From assembly GCA_002494975.1 (NCBI GenBank), contig DADI01000001.1, positions 1-38,876 of the forward strand: 38,876 bases of DNA. The letters run 5' to 3'. How positions within the stretch are numbered: position 1 is the first letter of the stretch; every line of letters starts with the position of its first letter. Below, piece after piece: positions 22,319-30,689 of the stretch. The notes beneath the pieces were generated by a model. The model made no database searches. It was not told the DNA's origin and worked only from the letters and a program-made list of their open reading frames with translations. The position numbers and the translations under genes were made by a program. The stretch comes from Euryarchaeota archaeon UBA556. GTDB taxonomy: Archaea; Thermoplasmatota; Poseidoniia; Poseidoniales; Thalassarchaeaceae.

Positions 22319-24076
22319 TCATTCATCTTTTTCTCTAAATTCTTCTAAGCCCCTTTGGCCTCTTGGTCTGAAGTTAATAGGTTCTAATGATGTTATCATT
22401 TTCTTTTCATTGATTGTTTCATTCTCATCAATCTTTGTAATTTCAGGTCTATTTTTTTTTCTAATTTCCAAAATAAAATTGGCAGCAGCAATTTCTTCCT
22501 CTCCAATTTTCACTCTGAAATTTTTCATATTTGATAGGTCTTCATGTGCCTTTCTCGGCAACTTTCTTCTTATGCGGTGAACAGCTCTTTGCATATTCTT
22601 TTCTTTTCTTTCTGCGGATTTTTTCGCGGTCTCATCTTTTGTTCCTTCTGCTACAAGAACCATTACTTCTCCTTCACGGTGCCTACCTGTTCTACCTCTT
22701 CTTTGTATTGTTCTTATCTCACTCCCCACGGGTTCATAAAAAATTACTAAATCAGCACTTGGGATATCTAAACCTTCTTCTGCAACAGATGTCGCTACTA
22801 ACACATTATATTCTCCCTCTCTAAATTTATCAAGAACTTCGATTTGTTGTTTAGGCTTTAGGCCTTTTTTCCCAGCTCTATCGGACTGCCCTATGACTTG
22901 AACTGATTTCACATCTTTTAGATCATCTAATGCTCTATCTAATGATTCGACTGTATTCCTAAAAGAAGCAAAGACAATGATTTTACTATTGGGATCTCTT
23001 CTCAACCTATGTCTTATCAATCTCCTTACCGTTCCTACTTTGGTATGTATTTCGTCCATCTCATCTAAACTCTTTTTTAATTCCAATATTCGGGGGTCTT
23101 TATGGAACATTTTCAAAGATTTACTCATTTTATCGCCGTCATTTGAATTATCTAAAAATTCTCTTGCTGCAGTGATTCCTTGCGTCAGGAGATGATTAAT
23201 TAGATGATTCAAAGTCATTGCAGTAGCAATCTGGGAGACAGATGAATAAGCCCGTGTATCTCCAAGAGATATGGCGCTCTGAGCTCTCATCTGTGCTTCT
23301 TTCAATCCTCCGAAAGATGGGTGTCCAGGTCTGATATACCTCCCCATTCTTCTTTGTTGATTGACAATTCCATTTATCCAGAGTTCTAGTGGTTTGACTA
23401 ACTCTCTTATTTTTTCAGGCACATTGACAATTATTTCTTGTATTTCTAGGCCCGCAAGATATTCCTCAAGCATTGGTTCCTTTGCGGTTCTTATGTGTAT
23501 TCTTTCAACTTTTAATCTTTCACAGATTTCTGCAACAAGTTCCGTTTTAGACCCTGGGCTTGCAGTCATAGCCAAAATTAGAGGTTCTTTAGCATTTGAA
23601 TTATATAATTCCGCTGTTCGAGCCATAGCATGCTTACCAGTACTATGGTGTGCCTCGTCAATAATAAGATGTGAACAATTTTTAAGATCTAAAATTCCAT
23701 TCGTCACATCATTTCTTACTACATGTGGAGTTGCAACTATAATACGTGATGAATCCCATAAGTTTTTTCTTTTTTCCGGAGGTGTCCCTCCGGTCATAGA
23801 AATAACGTTAATATGATTTATATTTTTGATTACTCTTTTCAGGTCTCTTACATGTTGATCTACCAATGGGTTTGTTGGGGCAATAAAAAGTATCCACCCC
23901 TTATTTTCACTCAGCATCTCTGCAATTGTCATCCATGCTACAGCAGTCTTTCCAGCAGCAGTTGGGAGTACTAAAAGTATGGAACCAGTCAGGGCTTCAT
24001 CAACTGCCTCTAATTGATATGCGCGTGCATCTACGGTGCCATCTACGATGCCAGTATGTTGGACCACGCGTCGCAT
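22319..24076 (-). CDS. hef: Hef-type DEAH helicase (FANCM/Hef family, helicase part only)
   Basis: This is a 585-residue superfamily 2 DNA helicase. Motifs in order are the Q-motif-like ARAYQLEAV, Walker A PTAAGKT, TxG-type SMTGGTPPE, Walker B IIDEAHH, motif III AMTASPGS, motif IV IIVFASFRNT, motif V ATSVAEEGLDIPSADLV and motif VI QRRGRTGRHREG. An alpha-helical insertion sits between the two RecA domains, as in Hef, which processes stalled replication forks and branched DNA. Full-length Hef has a C-terminal XPF-type nuclease and HhH domain; none is present here, and the protein ends with basic and acidic linkers. The start is the ATG at complement 24074-24076. It converges with the HdrB-like gene, 7 bases apart. 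Confidence 0.9.
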   Translation of the reverse strand: MRRVVQHTGIVDGTVDARAYQLEAVDEALTGSILLVLPTAAGKTAVAWMTIAEMLSENKGWILFIAPTNPLVDQHVRDLKRVIKNINHINVISMTGGTPPEKRKNLWDSSRIIVATPHVVRNDVTNGILDLKNCSHLIIDEAHHSTGKHAMARTAELYNSNAKEPLILAMTASPGSKTELVAEICERLKVERIHIRTAKEPMLEEYLAGLEIQEIIVNVPEKIRELVKPLELWINGIVNQQRRMGRYIRPGHPSFGGLKEAQMRAQSAISLGDTRAYSSVSQIATAMTLNHLINHLLTQGITAAREFLDNSNDGDKMSKSLKMFHKDPRILELKKSLDEMDEIHTKVGTVRRLIRHRLRRDPNSKIIVFASFRNTVESLDRALDDLKDVKSVQVIGQSDRAGKKGLKPKQQIEVLDKFREGEYNVLVATSVAEEGLDIPSADLVIFYEPVGSEIRTIQRRGRTGRHREGEVMVLVAEGTKDETAKKSAERKEKNMQRAVHRIRRKLPRKAHEDLSNMKNFRVKIGEEEIAAANFILEIRKKNRPEITKIDENETINEKKMITSLEPINFRPRGQRGLEEFREKDE

Positions 24077-24144
24077 AGGTGAACGACCTCAAGGACAGGG
24101 TTCAAAATAGTTACACACCTAGCCTTTTTCATTATTGATGCAGA

Positions 24145-24161
24145 GGCCAGAATATTTGGCC
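24145..24161. promoter_or_regulatory. Inverted repeat enclosing the probable TATA box of the ribosomal operon
   Basis: GGCCA (24145-24149) and TGGCC (24157-24161) flank GAATATT, giving a near-perfect 17-base palindrome around an AT-rich core. If AATATTT serves as the TATA box, transcription would begin near 24180, just before the GC-rich leader. A regulator bound here would occlude TBP. This is inference from position. Confidence 0.4.
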
Positions 24162-24179
24162 CCCGATTCTTTCATAAAG

Positions 24180-24350
24180 GGATGGTAGGTCGCAAGGCCG
24201 CTTACAACGTGAGATACCAGACACTATAGGGCAATGCACAAGCAACCCGCAGACCAAAACAACATTCGGGGTTTTGGTTCGGTGTCACGGTGTCTCCTTG
24301 ACGTTACAAGCCCGGCAAAAAGCCGCACTGCGGCCTGATGTTGGTTAAAA
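24180..24350 (+). promoter_or_regulatory. GC-rich structured leader of the ribosomal protein operon
   Basis: The 292 bases between the helicase start and rpl3 contain no gene, but from about 24181 they are clearly more GC-rich than the genome. Potential hairpins are GTAGGTC-GCAA-GGCC..TAC (24185-24205, GNRA loop), ACCAAAAC (24253-24260) with GTTTTGGT (24271-24278), and GCCGC-ACT-GCGGC (24322-24334), which competes with CGGC-AAAAA-GCCG (24313-24325). It is followed by an A-run and GGAGG (24356-24360). It could be a regulatory leader bound by a ribosomal protein, or a separate small RNA. I could not match a known RNA family. Confidence 0.45.
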
Positions 24351-24368
24351 AAAAAGGAGGAAGCAAAA

Positions 24369-25448
24369 ATGGCTGACCGTAGTAAACCCCGCCGTGGTAG
24401 CATGGGCTTTAGCCCTAGAAAAAGGGCTATTCGACCATATGGTCGTATCACATCATGGCCTGAAACAGATGCATCAGAGATTAGAGTACAAGGATTTGCT
24501 GGCTGGAAAGCCGGAATGACTCATGTATTGATCAGAGATACTAATCCTCATTCAACATCTGCAGGCCAAGAAGTAAGGAAAGCGGTTACAGTAGTTGAAG
24601 CACCTCCAATGAGCGTTCTTGCTGTAAGAGGCTACAAGATGACTCCATACGGTATGCAGACTTCAGGGGAGTTTTGGGTTAACGCTTCAGATGAAGGCCC
24701 CCAAGGACTCATGCCTCGTTTTGCAAATCAATCACGCGGTGAACGCGATGCAGATGAGGGTCGCAAGCCTGAGAAGAGAGCTGGTCGAATTCCCGGTAGA
24801 AGTAACGGTTCATCCGAGGCGGCTTTTGAAGCATTAGTTAATGCAGATTTATGTGATGTTAGGATGATAGTAGCTACTCAGCCAGCTATGGTCAAAAGCA
24901 TTAGTAGCAAAACTCCTGAAATAATGGAAGTCGGTCTAGTCGGCGGCGACAATAATGAGAAATTAATGTGGGCTAAAGAGCGTTTAGGTGGTTTAATTAC
25001 AGTCGCAGATGTTTATGACATAGGTACTGAAATTGACGTCATCGGTGTTACTAAAGGTAAAGGATGGCAAGGTTCTATCAAAAGATGGGGTATTAAATTA
25101 CTAAGCCACAAAAACAGTAAGCGCCGAAGACAAGGTGGTAACATGGGAGATTTCGGTACTGGATATGTAAGGAAGACTATCAGGCAAGCAGGTCAGACAG
25201 GTTATCATCAGAGAACCGAAATGAACAAGAGAGTTCTGAGAATTTCAGAACCGAACGAATCAGATATTACTCCAGAGGGCGGATTCTTACATTATGGTGA
25301 AGTTTCAAATGATTACATGATTATTGAAGGTAGTTTGCCTGGTCCAGCAAAGAGGATGCTAAGGTTCCGTGATGCAATCCGTCCACGTTCCGCTAAGCCA
25401 GAAGTAGATCTTACTTACGTCAGTACATCATCAAAGCAGGGGGTCTGA
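24369..25448 (+). CDS. rpl3: Ribosomal protein uL3
   Basis: This is the large-subunit protein that organises the 23S rRNA 3' domain and reaches the peptidyl-transferase centre. Its 359 residues are typical for archaeal L3. Diagnostic sequences are FAGWKAGMTHV near residue 40, VTKGKGWQGSIKRWG in the tip loop region, and RRRQGGNMGDFGTGYVRKTIRQAGQTGYHQRTEMNKRV. It is the first gene of the ribosomal operon, with a strong GGAGG ribosome binding site 8 bases before the ATG and a structured leader upstream. rpl4 starts four bases after the stop. Confidence 0.97.
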   Translation: MADRSKPRRGSMGFSPRKRAIRPYGRITSWPETDASEIRVQGFAGWKAGMTHVLIRDTNPHSTSAGQEVRKAVTVVEAPPMSVLAVRGYKMTPYGMQTSGEFWVNASDEGPQGLMPRFANQSRGERDADEGRKPEKRAGRIPGRSNGSSEAAFEALVNADLCDVRMIVATQPAMVKSISSKTPEIMEVGLVGGDNNEKLMWAKERLGGLITVADVYDIGTEIDVIGVTKGKGWQGSIKRWGIKLLSHKNSKRRRQGGNMGDFGTGYVRKTIRQAGQTGYHQRTEMNKRVLRISEPNESDITPEGGFLHYGEVSNDYMIIEGSLPGPAKRMLRFRDAIRPRSAKPEVDLTYVSTSSKQGV

Positions 25449-25452
25449 ATAA

Positions 25453-26331
25453 ATGAAAGTAAAAACTTACAATTTAGTTTCCAATGTTGAACAAGAAGAG
25501 TTAGATGCGGGATTACTTGCAGAATCATATGTAGTGGAAACTACAGATGGTAAAAATGTGACTCTGCCATCAATGTTTGAGAGTGAGATACGCGAAGATT
25601 TAGTGCGTTCAGCAGTACATGCATCTCGTGCCAATAGAAGGCAAGCATATGGTCACAACGAGCATGACGGTAAGAGAGCCCCTCAACCTGGAATGAAACA
25701 TTCCGTTGAATGGTGGGGTAAGGGACGAGGTGTTTCACGAATTATGAGGAAAACCGGCCAAAGAACTGGTGCACAAAATCCCCATACACGCGGGGGACGT
25801 AGAGCTCATGGCCCTAAAGTTGCAAAAGATTGGTCACAGAAATTAAACAGTAAGCAAAGAACTCTTGCTCGCAACTCTGCTATAGCAGCTACAATAAATC
25901 CCGAGATGGTCTCTTCTCGAGGTCACAATTTTGATGAAAAAATTCGTTTCCCAATAGTAATCGATGGTTACAAAGAATCTCGTGATGGGTCCACAGAGAA
26001 ATACGATGTCGAATCCCTACCTCTTCAAAATTCAACAAGAAAATTCGTTGCCATGATGAGAGGGTTGGGCCTCGGCGGAGATTTAGATCGCGCAAAATCA
26101 GGTAGAAATATACGTGCAGGCAAGGGTACTATGAGAGGTAGAAAATACCGTACTCCAAAGAGCATTCTTCTTGTCGTTGCTAGTCGAGAGGGTCTACATA
26201 AAGCAGCTAGAAACGTACCTGGAGTAGATGTAGTAGCTGCTAAAGATTTGTGTGCTGAAGATTTGGCTCCTGGTGGCGACATGGGTCGCTTGACAGTTTG
26301 GACTAAGGCTGCAATTGAGGCAATGGAGTGA
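25453..26331 (+). CDS. rpl4: Ribosomal protein uL4
   Basis: This is a large-subunit protein whose long internal loop lines the exit tunnel; 292 residues, slightly longer than many archaeal L4. Typical archaeal sequences are the loop region GRGVSRIMRKTGQRTGAQNPHTRGGRRAHGP split around HTRGGRRAHGPK, RTLARNSAIAAT, and the C-terminal ILLVVASREGLHKAARNVPGVDV with AEDLAPGGDMGRL. It starts four bases after rpl3 with little room for its own ribosome binding site (GGGGGTCTGA lies at the rpl3 end). Its stop lies 5 bases before the preferred rpl23 start. In bacteria L4 autoregulates its operon; whether it does so here is unknown. Confidence 0.96.
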   Translation: MKVKTYNLVSNVEQEELDAGLLAESYVVETTDGKNVTLPSMFESEIREDLVRSAVHASRANRRQAYGHNEHDGKRAPQPGMKHSVEWWGKGRGVSRIMRKTGQRTGAQNPHTRGGRRAHGPKVAKDWSQKLNSKQRTLARNSAIAATINPEMVSSRGHNFDEKIRFPIVIDGYKESRDGSTEKYDVESLPLQNSTRKFVAMMRGLGLGGDLDRAKSGRNIRAGKGTMRGRKYRTPKSILLVVASREGLHKAARNVPGVDVVAAKDLCAEDLAPGGDMGRLTVWTKAAIEAME

Positions 26332-26336
26332 TGAAA

Positions 26337-26627
26337 ATGGTTAATCCTTACGATATAATTTTAATGCCTTGGATCACTGAAAAAACTCTAGAGGCTCGTA
26401 GAGTCTCGGATATTGAGAATAACTATAGAGAGAATAATAATCGAATTGAGTTTATTGTGAGGAGAGAATCCACAAAAACACAAATCCGCCAGGCAGTAGA
26501 AATGCTATTAGACGTGAAAGTAGCCAAAGTAAATACGAAGATTACTATTACTGGTAAGCATGCAAGCATCCGCCTTGCAGAAGGTTATGATGCAGAGGAG
26601 GCGGCGCTAAAGTTAGGCGCTTTCTGA
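26337..26627 (+). CDS. rpl23: Ribosomal protein uL23
   Basis: This is a small protein at the exit-tunnel opening and a docking site for signal recognition particle. It has 96 residues from the ATG at 26337 (MVNPYDIILMPWITEKT). GTG and ATG codons at 26328 and 26331 are in frame, but GGAG at 26325-26328 is spaced correctly only for 26337. Family motifs are PWITEKT at the N terminus, NRIEFIVRRESTKTQIRQAVEMLLDVKVAKVNT, and the C-terminal DAEEAALKLGAF. Confidence 0.95.
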   Translation: MVNPYDIILMPWITEKTLEARRVSDIENNYRENNNRIEFIVRRESTKTQIRQAVEMLLDVKVAKVNTKITITGKHASIRLAEGYDAEEAALKLGAF

Positions 26628-26636
26628 GGTGATATT

Positions 26637-27365
26637 ATGGGTAAGAGAACAAGATCACAGCGTAGAGGTTCAAGTCCTAAAAATAAGGTTTCAAGCCACA
26701 GATTCCCTGCAGCAAATAAGTTGCCTCGGGTCAGTGGAAAAATCGCAGAAGTCGTGGATTTAATTCACAGTCCAGTACACACTACTCCACTTGCGAAAAT
26801 CAAGTTTGAAGACGGTGAAGTAGGTCACATGGCAGCACCGGAAGGTATGTCAGTTGGACAAAACATCGCTTTTGGAGACAATGTTTCACTTAAGCCAGGA
26901 AATGTCACTACTCTAGCTCAGATACCTGAAGGAACTCCTGTCTGTAATGTTGAATTAAGACCAGGTGACGGAGGTAAACTTGCAAGGTCAGGCGGTAATT
27001 CTGCATTATTAGAAACTCGTATGGGCGACAAGGTTAGAGTCAGATTGCCTAGCGGCCGTTTGAAAGAATTACATTCAAAATGCCGTGCTACGATCGGTGT
27101 TTTAGCAGGTCACGGAAGGACTGAAAAACCTCTGATGAAGGCTGGTGCTGCGCATTATCGTGCAAAAGCTCGTGGAAAGTTATATCCAACAGTTAGTGGA
27201 GTAGCTATGAATCCAGTAGATCACCCTCATGGTGGTGGAAATCACCAGGCTGTACACGGTCCTAATTCTGTTAGCCGTAACGCGCCACCGGGTCAGAAGG
27301 TCGGAAATATCGCTCCAAGAAGAACTGGTCGCGGAAGAGTAAGAGTTAGGAATGAGGAGGCATAA
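26637..27365 (+). CDS. rpl2: Ribosomal protein uL2
   Basis: This is the universal large-subunit protein needed for subunit joining and peptidyl-transferase activity; 242 residues, the normal archaeal length. Recognisable parts are [12 protein letters not shown] at the N terminus, [25 protein letters not shown], and [17 protein letters not shown] with the conserved histidine of the DHPHGGG motif, followed by the basic tail. An AGGTGATATT ribosome binding site precedes the ATG. rps19 begins two bases after the stop. Confidence 0.97.
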   Translation: MGKRTRSQRRGSSPKNKVSSHRFPAANKLPRVSGKIAEVVDLIHSPVHTTPLAKIKFEDGEVGHMAAPEGMSVGQNIAFGDNVSLKPGNVTTLAQIPEGTPVCNVELRPGDGGKLARSGGNSALLETRMGDKVRVRLPSGRLKELHSKCRATIGVLAGHGRTEKPLMKAGAAHYRAKARGKLYPTVSGVAMNPVDHPHGGGNHQAVHGPNSVSRNAPPGQKVGNIAPRRTGRGRVRVRNEEA

Positions 27366-27367
27366 TT

Positions 27368-27868
27368 ATGGCAAGAAAATCCAAGAAAATGTTCCGTTCA
27401 CCAAAACTTGCTCGTCGTCAGGCTAGAAAGCGCCGTTCTCAAATTTCAGAACGTCGTAAGAAAGAATTCCTATGGAGAGGTTACACTCTTGAAGAACTTC
27501 AGGCTATGCCTCTTTACCCTCCAGAAGATGACCTTAGCGCAATATGCATTGCTACATTGATGCCTTCTCGTGCAAAGAGGTCTTTGTCTCGTGGTCTAAA
27601 TCTTGATTGCGAGAAATTACTTGATAAAATACGATCTAATAGTTCAGGTAAGGTAATTAGGACTCATTCTCGAAGGATGTATATACTTCCAGAAATGGTA
27701 GGTACTACTATTGGAATCCATAATGGTCGCGATTTCGTTAATGTAGAAATTATTCCAGAAATGATTGGTCATGCTTTAGGTGAATTTGCAATGACAAGAA
27801 GATCAGTAACTCACACCGGACCTGGTGTAGGTGCAACTAGATCTTCTACACACGTAGCATTGAAGTGA
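27368..27868 (+). CDS. rps19: Ribosomal protein uS19
   Basis: This is a small-subunit head protein near the A-site finger, 166 residues, longer than the bacterial form (about 92) because of the archaeal N-terminal part (very basic [20 protein letters not shown], then [17 protein letters not shown]). The core has [29 protein letters not shown], then [14 protein letters not shown] and the C-terminal [16 protein letters not shown] at the end of rpl2 acts as its ribosome binding site. Confidence 0.97.
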   Translation: MARKSKKMFRSPKLARRQARKRRSQISERRKKEFLWRGYTLEELQAMPLYPPEDDLSAICIATLMPSRAKRSLSRGLNLDCEKLLDKIRSNSSGKVIRTHSRRMYILPEMVGTTIGIHNGRDFVNVEIIPEMIGHALGEFAMTRRSVTHTGPGVGATRSSTHVALK

Positions 27869-27877
27869 GGTGAGAAT

Positions 27878-28402
27878 ATGAGTAGAATAACAGGTAAATC
27901 ACAATCCGGATACACACAACTCTTAGAGGGTTCGAACCTAGTTTCTGCACGTGCAGTTAATGTCGATGTTCATCAAAAACATTGTTTGCATATTGCTAAG
28001 GCTTTACGTGGCATGAATGCTTCCGATGCGATTTCTTATTTGGAAGATGTAATCGCTGAAAAGAAAGCTATACCATACACTCGTCGTACACGAAGAGGCC
28101 GTGGAGGAAATACAATGGCGGGCCATAGGAAAGGTAAGATGGGTCCAGGTAAATTTCCTCGAAAAGCATCAAAAGTTTTCATTAAACTAATTAATAGTGC
28201 TATGGATAATGCTCGACAGAGATATGATACTATTGAACCTGAAGAGATGACAATTACTCATCTTGCATCTCATCGTGGCCAAATCCATCGTGGATGGAGA
28301 CCTCGAGCGCAAGGTCGAGCTACTCCTGATAATCACTATCAAGTCAATATCGAAATTTTCCTTGAGCACTTTGGTGAAGAGGAAGATGAGGACGAATTCT
28401 GA
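27878..28402 (+). CDS. rpl22: Ribosomal protein uL22
   Basis: This large-subunit protein lines the peptide exit tunnel through a long beta-hairpin. It has 174 residues with the archaeal/eukaryotic L17-type sequence: NVDVHQKHCLHIAKALRGMNASDAISYLEDVI, AIPYTRRTRRGRG, then a histidine- and arginine-rich region (THLASHRGQIHRGWRPRAQGR) and an acidic tail (EEDEDEF). It follows rps19 by nine bases that carry GAGGTGAGAAT. Confidence 0.95.
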   Translation: MSRITGKSQSGYTQLLEGSNLVSARAVNVDVHQKHCLHIAKALRGMNASDAISYLEDVIAEKKAIPYTRRTRRGRGGNTMAGHRKGKMGPGKFPRKASKVFIKLINSAMDNARQRYDTIEPEEMTITHLASHRGQIHRGWRPRAQGRATPDNHYQVNIEIFLEHFGEEEDEDEF

Positions 28403-28412
28403 GGTGTCAAAT

Positions 28413-29177
28413 ATGAAACATAACACAATTAGAACTTTCATTAATCGAAATGTTGAGCGTCAGATGGTCAGAGAATATTTGCTCAAAGAAACAGAAAGAG
28501 CAGGATTCGGTGGGCTCGATTTTAATAGAACACCGGAGGGGACTAAGGTTACCCTACATGCTGAACAAGTAGGTCGAGTTATAGGGCGCAGAGGTAAAGT
28601 GATCCATGAACTACAACGCCGCCTACAAGAAGATTTTAATTTAGAGAATCCTCACCTTGAAGTTACGGAAATAGAAGAACAACGCCTTAACGCTCAGGTT
28701 ATGGCAAGCAGATTAGCAAGCTCTCTTGAGAGAGGCTGGTTTTTCCGTAGAGCTGGGCACAGTACAGCGCAGAATATAATGGACGCTGGTGCAAGAGGTT
28801 GTCTAATCATAATCTCTGGTAAAATTACTGGTGCTAGGCACCGCGTAGAAAAATTCCAAAAAGGTCATATCAAATTCTGTGGAGAAACTGCACTAGAGTT
28901 CATGGATACAGGCTTTTCAGTTTGTGTTAAGAAACTCGGTACAATTGGTTGCACCGTACGAATAATGCGTAAAGGTGTACAATTACCTCATGAGATTAAA
29001 ATCCATGAGCGCCATGAAGTGGGATTAGATCCTATTGATGAAGTTTCAATGATTGAAGCCCCATCAGAAGTTAAAGATACAGATTCAAACGATGTCGCTG
29101 CTGAAGAAGTAGTCGATTCAGTTCTGCAAAAGATGGCAGATATCGAAGTAAACGAAGAAGTTCAGGAGGAGGAGTGA
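28413..29177 (+). CDS. rps3: Ribosomal protein uS3
   Basis: This is a small-subunit protein at the mRNA entry channel. It has 254 residues from the ATG at 28413 (MKHNTIRTFINRNVERQM). The frame is open further upstream inside rpl22, but that part is a shadow, and GAGGTG at 28401-28406 fits this start. The type II KH domain contains VGRVIGRRGKVIHELQRRL (GxxG loop GRRG). The C-terminal domain has ARGCLIIISGKITGARHRVEKF and GFSVCVKKLGTIGCTVRIM. The last 50 residues form an acidic extension of unknown role. Confidence 0.96.
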   Translation: MKHNTIRTFINRNVERQMVREYLLKETERAGFGGLDFNRTPEGTKVTLHAEQVGRVIGRRGKVIHELQRRLQEDFNLENPHLEVTEIEEQRLNAQVMASRLASSLERGWFFRRAGHSTAQNIMDAGARGCLIIISGKITGARHRVEKFQKGHIKFCGETALEFMDTGFSVCVKKLGTIGCTVRIMRKGVQLPHEIKIHERHEVGLDPIDEVSMIEAPSEVKDTDSNDVAAEEVVDSVLQKMADIEVNEEVQEEE

Positions 29178-29381
29178 ATGTCTCATCTTTCATCTAGAGA
29201 TATCGATGGAATGAACGTTGAGCAACGTCAACGTCGTCTAGAAGAGCTTCGTGAAGAAATGCTTCAACTACGTGCACAACAAGCACTTGGTGGATCATCT
29301 TCGGATTCAGGTTCTTACAAGGCTACAAGGCGCAGTATAGCGCGTCTTCTAACAAAGATGAATGAGGATTCTCAGGAGTAG
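29178..29381 (+). CDS. rpl29: Ribosomal protein uL29
   Basis: This is a small two-helix protein near the exit tunnel, 67 residues. The core is MNVEQRQRRLEELREEMLQLRAQQALGG, followed by the second helix with the conserved arginines (YKATRRSIARLLTKMNE). It starts immediately after the rps3 stop; GGAGGAG at the rps3 end provides the ribosome binding site. Confidence 0.93.
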   Translation: MSHLSSRDIDGMNVEQRQRRLEELREEMLQLRAQQALGGSSSDSGSYKATRRSIARLLTKMNEDSQE

Positions 29382-29389
29382 AGGAATAA

Positions 29390-29689
29390 ATGGCTGGTAT
29401 ATGCAATCTGTGTGGTTTACCTGATGAATTATGTATCTGCCAAGAAATAGCAAAGGAACAACAAAAAGCAATAATTTCAGTAGTAAGAAGGAGGTATGGA
29501 AAAATGGTAACTATAGTTGAAGGCATCGATGATGTAGCAATAGATATCAATAAACTAGCTAAAATTCTGAAAGGTTATTGTGCAGCTGGTGGTACAGTTA
29601 AAGACCGTACAATTGAACTTCAAGGTGAGCATAAAAAAAGAGCTGCTAAAGTTTTAGAGCAAAATGGATATCAAGTGGAGGTGCGTTAA
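29390..29689 (+). CDS. Translation initiation factor aIF1 (SUI1 family)
   Basis: This is the archaeal homologue of eIF1, which binds the 30S subunit near the P site and enforces correct start-codon selection. It has 99 residues. The N-terminal cysteine cluster CNLCGLPDELCICQEIAKE is typical of archaeal members, and the core has KMVTIVEGID, DINKLAKILKGYCAAGGTVKD and IELQGEHKKRAAKVLEQNGY. Its place between rpl29 and the RNase P protein gene is conserved in many archaea. GAGGAATAA precedes the ATG. Confidence 0.95.
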   Translation: MAGICNLCGLPDELCICQEIAKEQQKAIISVVRRRYGKMVTIVEGIDDVAIDINKLAKILKGYCAAGGTVKDRTIELQGEHKKRAAKVLEQNGYQVEVR

Positions 29690-29950
29690 TTGACTAATTC
29701 TATTCATATGCCTTTCTTATCAAGAGAGATATCAATTATTGATTCAGCAGATCCTACTCTAATAGGAGTCAAAGGAAAGGTTCTCGAAGAAACTCGACGT
29801 ACAATTATTGTACAAACACAAAATGGAGAAAAAACATTTGCAAAAGATGTCATCCAATTCACACTCGATTTAGAGAAAAATGTCATTGATGGTGCCACGG
29901 TCACCCAGCGGCCAGAAGATCGAATTAACCGTAAATACAGGAGAAACTAA
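29690..29950 (+). CDS. rnp1: RNase P protein component 1 (Rpp29/Pop4)
   Basis: This is a protein subunit of the ribonucleoprotein that matures tRNA 5' ends. It has 86 residues with the Sm-like beta-barrel of the archaeal Rpp29 family (LIGVKGKVLEETRRTIIVQTQNGEKTFAKDVIQFTL, read around KGKVLEETRRT and GEKTFAKD) and the basic end RPEDRINRKYRRN. The TTG start directly follows the aIF1 stop, with GGAGGTGCG just upstream. The aIF1-Rpp29-uS17 order supports the assignment. Confidence 0.93.
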   Translation: MTNSIHMPFLSREISIIDSADPTLIGVKGKVLEETRRTIIVQTQNGEKTFAKDVIQFTLDLEKNVIDGATVTQRPEDRINRKYRRN

Positions 29951-29951
29951 A

Positions 29952-30284
29952 ATGCGTGATATCGGAGTAGATGTAAAAACACCGGAAGGTGAATGGGATG
30001 GCGATGAAAACTGTCCATTTAATGGGAGCCTTAGAGTACGTGGGCAAATTATTGAAGGAAAAGTATACTCCAGTAACATGTCTGGTTCCATTGTCGTCGA
30101 GAGAGAAATGACTCGATATATGAAGAAATATGAAAGATATGAGAAGCGTACAAGAAGATATCCTGCTCATCTTCCCTCTTGCATCGGTGAAGTAAATCCT
30201 GGAGATTCAGTTCGAATTATGGAATGTAGGCCTCTTTCAAAGACGGTCAAATTTTGTGTTATAGAGAAAGGTGATCAACAATGA
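29952..30284 (+). CDS. rps17: Ribosomal protein uS17
   Basis: This is a small-subunit assembly protein with an OB fold, 110 residues from the ATG at 29952 (MRDIGVDVKTP). The frame is open upstream within the RNase P gene, but that part is a shadow. Core motifs are CPFNGSLRVRGQIIEGKV, RYMKKYERYEKRTRRYPAHLP split around YEKRTRRYPAHLPSC, and GDSVRIMECRPLSKTVKFCV. The last four bases overlap the rpl14 start (ATGA), implying coupled translation. Confidence 0.95.
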   Translation: MRDIGVDVKTPEGEWDGDENCPFNGSLRVRGQIIEGKVYSSNMSGSIVVEREMTRYMKKYERYEKRTRRYPAHLPSCIGEVNPGDSVRIMECRPLSKTVKFCVIEKGDQQ

Positions 30285-30679
30285 GGGGAATTTCAAGTCG
30301 TGTAACCAAAGCTTTGCCTACACAGGCAAAAATGGATTGTGCAGACAATACTGGCGCTAAAGTGGTGCAACTAATCAACGTTCTAAAGAAAGGAGGAGTT
30401 GCAGGACGCTATCCTGCAGCTGGCGTAGGTGACATGATTCGTGTGACTGTTCGTAGAGGTACTCCTGAAACTAGAAGACAAATATTTACTGCAGTAATCA
30501 TTCGTCAATCAAGGCCATTCCGTAGAGTCGATGGGACATGGGCACGATTCGAAGATAATGCATGCGTTCTAACAAATGAGCGTGGTGATGTTCAGGGTTC
30601 CGACATTAAGGGACCAGTTAGTAGAGAGGCAGCAGAACGCTGGCCTAGAATCGCGGCTACTGCGAAACAAATTGTATGA
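30281..30679 (+). CDS. rpl14: Ribosomal protein uL14
   Basis: This is a large-subunit interface protein, 132 residues. Family motifs are KMDCADNTGAKVVQLINV near the N terminus, PAAGVGDMIRVTVRRGTPETRRQ, AVIIRQSRPFRR, FEDNACVLTNERGDVQGSDIKGPVSREAAER split around DNACVLTNERG. It overlaps rps17 by four bases. An aggtgatc motif in the rps17 end is the likely ribosome binding site. Confidence 0.96.
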   Translation: MRGISSRVTKALPTQAKMDCADNTGAKVVQLINVLKKGGVAGRYPAAGVGDMIRVTVRRGTPETRRQIFTAVIIRQSRPFRRVDGTWARFEDNACVLTNERGDVQGSDIKGPVSREAAERWPRIAATAKQIV

Positions 30680-30689
30680 GGTGAGATGA

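Noticed and set aside
22531..22824. Plus-strand open frames with hydrophobic peptides opposite the helicase gene
   Set aside because: They are antisense shadows of a well-conserved helicase; the Leu/Phe-rich composition comes from Lys/Glu codons on the other strand.
24181..24350. RNase P RNA, SRP RNA or 5S rRNA in the rpl3 leader
   Set aside because: None of the conserved segments of these RNAs are visible and the length is wrong for the first two.
28263..28412. Earlier start for rps3 inside rpl22
   Set aside because: The upstream part is a shadow of rpl22; a ribosome binding site and the typical N terminus mark 28413.
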